Origin: Hoylesella nanceiensis DSM 19126 = JCM 15639
Lineage (GTDB): Bacteria; Bacteroidota; Bacteroidia; Bacteroidales; Bacteroidaceae
Assembly: GCF_000379965.1 (NCBI RefSeq)
Contig: NZ_KB904328.1
Coordinates: 519,976 to 583,975, forward strand
Length of the DNA stretch: 64,000 nt
Direction: 5' to 3'
Positions 58,302-64,000 of the stretch are shown here, piece after piece (position 1 is the first letter of the stretch; each line of letters opens with the position of its first letter). The notes under the pieces are model-generated. The model saw only the letters and a program-made list of their open reading frames with translations, was not told the DNA's origin and did no database searches. The position numbers were made by a program, and so were the translations under genes.

Positions 58302-58331
58302 CAAATATAAAACTATTATTTGGAAAAACAA
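58302..58331 (-). promoter_or_regulatory. Promoter of the tracrRNA
   Basis: On the minus strand TTG (58331-58329), a 19-base spacer and TATATTTG (58309-58302) place the start near 58295. Confidence 0.75.
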
Positions 58332-58348
58332 ATAAAAACCTTAAAAAT

Positions 58349-61300
58349 ATGACGCAAAAAATTTTTGGAATAGACCTTGGAACGAACTCTATTGGTACTT
58401 CTGTACGAAATACTGACCTCGGAAATAACCTAGTAGACCAGTTAGAATTCTTTTCTTCTGACATTTTTAATGCGAGTGTTAGCAAGAATACTAATGGAAG
58501 AGAATATTCTTTAGCAAGCGATCGCTCGGCACATCGTAGAGGTCGTAGATTAAATGACAGTCGTAGACGCAAGTTGTGGGCTACACTCGACTTGCTTATC
58601 AAAAACAATTTGTGTCCTATGGCGCCAGAATCATTAGAGCAATGGCGTACTTATGATAAGAAAAAGAAACTTTTCAGACAATATCCTATTGACGATAAAG
58701 CTTTCCATTCGTGGATAATTCTTGATTTTAATGGTGATGGAAAGCCCGATTATTCTAGTCCATACCAGTTGAGAAGAGAGTTGGTTTCAGTTCAATTAGA
58801 CTTTAATCAACCTATCGATCGATATAAACTAGGACGAGCTTTGTATCACATTGCCCAACATAGAGGTTTTAAAAGTAGTAAAGGAGAAACCATTGCAGAG
58901 CAAGAAAAGCAAGAAGACGACAGCAAGAAAAATAAGAATAGCGCTCTTACAGAAGAACATGTTGATGTTGTTAATGCAATGAAAGCCTCTGAAGAAAAGC
59001 TTTCAAAGGGGCTTTTAGCCTATATGCAAGAGCATAATTTGAAAACTGTTGGTGCCGCTTTTGCTCAACTAGAAGACGAAGGAATACGAATTCGCAATAA
59101 TAGTGAATATAAAGCAATACGTTCGCAACATCAAGACGAGATTAAAGAAATATTTAAATTTCAGAAAGGATTATCTGAACAAACAGAATTATTAGATACT
59201 CTTATAAGCGAAAAGCAAGGTATTGGAACCATTTTCTATAAGCGTCCTTTGCGTTCTCAGCGTGGAAATGTGGGTAAATGTACACTCGAACCAAACAAAC
59301 CACGTTGCCCAATAGGTCATCCTTTATTTGAAAAATTCCGTGCTTGGACGTTCATTAATAATATAAAAGCAAAGTCGCCTGATTCAGATTCTGCAGAACC
59401 ACTGCCAATGGATATGAGAATAAATATCTATAATAAACTCTTCTTGTCGAGAGTTAAGGCAGATTTTAAGTTCGAAGAAATTAGGCATTTCATTGAAAAA
59501 CAATGGGGAGTAGCCCTTTCTAAGGACGATAAAACAATTAATTATAGAGATGATACGAGTGTGGCAGGTTGCCCAATAACAGCCCGTATGATAAAAGTTT
59601 TAGGCGAAGACTGGGAGAATTTCCAGGTTATAGGAACGAAAGAGCGACAAACGCAGGGTAAGTCTAATAATGCATTGCATCAGGTTTGTTATACAGCAGA
59701 AGATGTATGGCATCTTTGTTATGATGCAGAAGATCCAGAACAAGTGCGTGTTTTTGCCGAACAAACATTGGGTTGGGACGAGAAAAAGGCTGCAGAATTA
59801 GTGCGTCTTTGGTCGGCAATTCCTCAAGGATATGCAATGTTGAGTCAAAAAGCCATTCGAAATATTAATCGAATGTTGTTGTTTGGCTTGAAATATTCAG
59901 ATGCAGTGTTGCTTGCTAAGCTTCCCGATATCTTAGAATTGTTGGATGAAGATATTCAAACTATCATCAAAAAAGCACAACAGCTAGAAGAAGTTGTAAA
60001 CGAAGAGAAAAGAATTGGCAACATTGTTAACTCGCTTATCGCTAACTATAAAGCTGAAAGCCTAGAGCATCGCTTTGCTGATCACAATTATGAATACCAG
60101 TTAGATGAGTCAGACGAAAGAGAGATTATCAAACACATAGAGAGTAATATCGGAAAACAACGTTGGGAATTGATGGATGCCGACGAACAAATCTCTATAT
60201 TAGAAGGGGTTAGAAGCGGATATCAAGCATTCTTTGCTAGTTACAAACGCAATTATATTGAGCTCCCACAGCTAGGCGAGCGATTAGTAGAATTACTCTC
60301 AAAAGAATATCCTTCTGTTGAAAAGAGGGAATGGGAGCGTTTGTATCATCCTTCACAAATAGCGATTTATCGTCCAATTTTGCTGGATAAGTCTGAACAA
60401 AATCTACGTTTGGGCGATCCAAATATAGGCGCAATAAAGAATCCAACAGTGATGCGAACACTCAATAACTTGCGAAGGAGAGTGAATCAGTTGTTAGATG
60501 ATGGAGTATTAGTGCCTAGTGAAACGAGAGTTGTGGTGGAAACAGCTCGTGAGTTGAACGATGCTAATGCTAAATGGGCTTTAGAAAAGTATCAAAAGAC
60601 AAGAAGAGATGAGAATGCACAGATAAAAAAGATTCTTGAAGAATTCTATTCAAAGCCCAATGGCATAACAGATACAGATGTAGACAAGGCCCGTTATGTT
60701 ATAGAACAATGCGAAGAAGATAATTATAAGTCTAAAAAAGAAATCGGAACTTATAGTAAAGACATTCAAAAGTATAAATATTGGCTAGAACAAGGCGGTC
60801 AATGTCTATATACTGGACGAATTATTAGCTTGTCAAATCTTTTCGATTCTAATGCATTCGACCTCGAACACACCATTCCTGCAAGTGTTAGTTTTGATAA
60901 TTCAGACCAAAATATGACACTATGCGAGGCTCATTATAACCGTTTTATTAAGAAAAATAACATTCCAACGGCAATGCCGAATTACGAAAAGGATGTTACA
61001 ATCGATGGAAAGCTATACACTGCGATAAAACCTAGATTGGAAAAATGGAAGAAACGTATAGAAAGACTCTCTAGAAATGTCGAATATTGGAAAGTTCAAG
61101 CACGACGTGCGCAAATGAAAGACCGTAAAGATGAATGTACAAAAGAGAAACTTCTTTGGCAAATGGAGTTGCAATATTGGCGAGATAAGTTGCAACGTTT
61201 TACCATTCTTGAGGTTACTGATGGCTTTAAAAATAGTCAATTGGTAGACACCCGCATCATCACTCGACATGCAACTCTATATCTAAAGAGTGTTTTTGAA

Positions 61301-62640
61301 AATGTAGAGGTGCAGAGAGGAAGCACAACTGCAGAGTTCCGAAAGATACTTGGAGTGCAAAGTGTAGAGGAAAAGAAAGATCGTACATTACATTCGCATC
61401 ACGCTATTGATGCAACTATCTTAACAACGATACCTACTGCTGCAAAAAGAGAACGTATTCTTGAACTCTTTTATAAAGTGCAAGAGAAGGAAAGAATACT
61501 TAAAAACTGCTCTGGAGATGTCTGTGAAGGCTTAAAACAAGATTTAGAAGGCTTGCAGGCAAAGCTTAAAAAAGAGGTTGCAGATTGCAAACTTGGTGGT
61601 GAAATCTCACAACTTGGCAACTTTATCAATGATAAAATCATCATCAATCATTGTGTAAAAGACCAAACTTTAACCCCTTCTCACAAGAGATTGAGAAGAA
61701 GAGGACGTGTCGTTGGAGGTAAAGAGCATCCTATTTGGCAAACAGGAGATACCCTAAGAGGAGAAATTCATGCTGCAAGTTATTATGGTGCTATCACACA
61801 ATACGCAAAAGATAAAGACGGTAATGTTCTCTTTAATGATGGTAAACCAAAGATAGACCCCACTATTTGGTATGTAATACGTCGAGAACTAAAACATAAA
61901 AAATCACCACAAGATACAGGTTTTGCCTCTTGGGACGACCTTGAAAAGGTGATTGTAGATAAGAATCTCTTTAAATTGATGAAAGAACAGTTCCCTGAAG
62001 GAACCTCTTTCAAAGATGCTTGTGAACAAGGTATCTACATGATAAAGAAAGGAAAAAACCAAGAACATAATATAAAGACCCATAGAATAAGACACGTGAG
62101 ATGCTATGCGGTTAAAACTGCACTGAAAATAAAAGAACAAACCAATAAATCAACAAAGGAATATAAGCAATATTTCTATGCTGCTGTCGGTGATTTATAC
62201 ACAATGTGTTGTTATACCAATGGAAAAAATAAAGAATATAGAATATATAGTTTATATGACATTGCTCAACATCGTAAGGCTGGAATAGAAGATATTCCTG
62301 AATTCATTACAGATAAAAAGGGAAATAGATTAGAGTTGGCTTATAAGTTGCGTAAAGGTGATATGATATTGCTATACGAAAATACTCCAGAAGAATTGTA
62401 TGACATGGATCCTGTGAACTTAAAACGACGATTATATAAGGTAAATGGTTTTGAGAATGATGGTTTAAGAGTAAGAATGACCAATCATATGGTCGCAAAT
62501 AAGGAAATGGGAGAATCTATTAAGGATTATTCTCAGATACCTGTAGCTGCTCGTTGTGGAATTAAAACTATTAAATTCTTGATAATGGGCGAGCATAACG
62601 ACTTCGTTATAAAGGGTAATAATATTATATTCAATCATCG

Positions 62641-62644
<4 letters not shown>
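58349..62644 (+). CDS. cas9: CRISPR-associated endonuclease Cas9, type II-C
   Basis: This 1,431-residue RNA-guided nuclease has RuvC-I IFGIDLGTNSIG with the catalytic Asp at residue 9, followed by an arginine-rich bridge helix (SAHRRGRRLNDSRRRKLW). RuvC-II is VVVETARELN with Glu 731. The HNH domain is FDLEHTIPASVSFDNS with His 841 and the later Asn. RuvC-III is HSHHAIDATIL with His 1018 and Asp 1021. All catalytic residues are present, so the protein should be active. The length matches the long II-C Cas9 of Bacteroidota. Its stop overlaps the cas1 start by four bases. No csn2 or cas4 is present. Confidence 0.97.
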
Positions 62645-63905
<1,261 letters not shown>

Positions 63906-63912
63906 AATATAA

Positions 63913-63946
63913 AAAAGAGTCCTAATATTAATATTGGGACTCTTTT
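63913..63946 (+). terminator. Terminator after cas2
   Basis: AAAAGAGTCC (63913-63922) is inverted at 63937-63946 and followed by a T-run. It closes the cas operon before the region where the CRISPR array is expected. Confidence 0.8.
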
Positions 63947-64000
63947 TTGTTGCAATTTTTATTTTACATAAACAGGAGATATATTCTTGAAACTCAATTA

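Overview
The window looks like a chromosomal segment of an anaerobic Bacteroidota species, most likely Prevotella or a close relative. Three things point there. Promoters repeatedly show the Bacteroidota pattern TTG-N18-23-TAnnTTTG. The genes include SusC/SusD, Omp28-like, DUF6029 and type IX secretion (T9SS)-type proteins, plus a succinate dehydrogenase/fumarate reductase operon. A type II-C cas9-cas1-cas2 locus closes the window. No database search was possible, so the genus is an inference.

Layout. 1-3.7 kb: the 3' part of a CcsA-type cytochrome c biogenesis gene, a secreted carboxylesterase, a long gene-free stretch and tRNA-Leu(CAA). 3.7-22.5 kb: an 18.7 kb mobilizable element inserted at the 3' end of that tRNA. 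It carries an excisionase-like gene, an SF3 helicase/primase-type ATPase, a Toprim primase, an oriT-like inverted repeat, MobC, a MobA relaxase, a complete type I restriction-modification system and a tyrosine integrase at the far end. The type I locus is built for phase variation: two hsdS genes face each other, with a promoterless hsdS half-gene and a dedicated tyrosine recombinase between them, and 36-, 50- and 17-bp inverted repeats sit at the specificity-domain borders. A DUF1016/YhcG-type nuclease, an unrecognised AbiTii-like protein and a small repressor belong to the same cluster. 22.5-26.7 kb: the wreck of a second, related element (primase and integrase fragments) containing an intact PD-(D/E)XK-type protein and a tightly coupled three-gene operon of unknown function.

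27-41 kb: a lipoprotein, a SusC/SusD pair whose susC carries a one-base frameshift, an aldo/keto reductase, an acyltransferase, and a five-gene envelope operon (TlpA-like thioredoxin, DUF6029 barrel, Omp28 lipoprotein, T9SS-type secreted protein, Omp28-like protein). 41-57 kb: housekeeping genes, namely polA, a polyprenyl synthetase, deoC, a MazG-like pyrophosphohydrolase, dtd, uvrC, apt, mnmG and sdhCAB. Two parS-like palindromes sit near apt and a third near 35.86 kb. 57-64 kb: a small lipoprotein operon, then a tracrRNA gene divergent from cas9, cas1 and cas2, with a terminator after cas2. The CRISPR array itself is not in the window.

The region stacks several defence layers (variable type I restriction, YhcG-like nuclease, possible abortive-infection factor, Cas9) on and beside mobile DNA. 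The best candidates for something undescribed are the three-gene operon at 23.7-25.4 kb and the AbiTii-like gene in the restriction cluster. The best-supported mechanism is the hsdS inversion switch.
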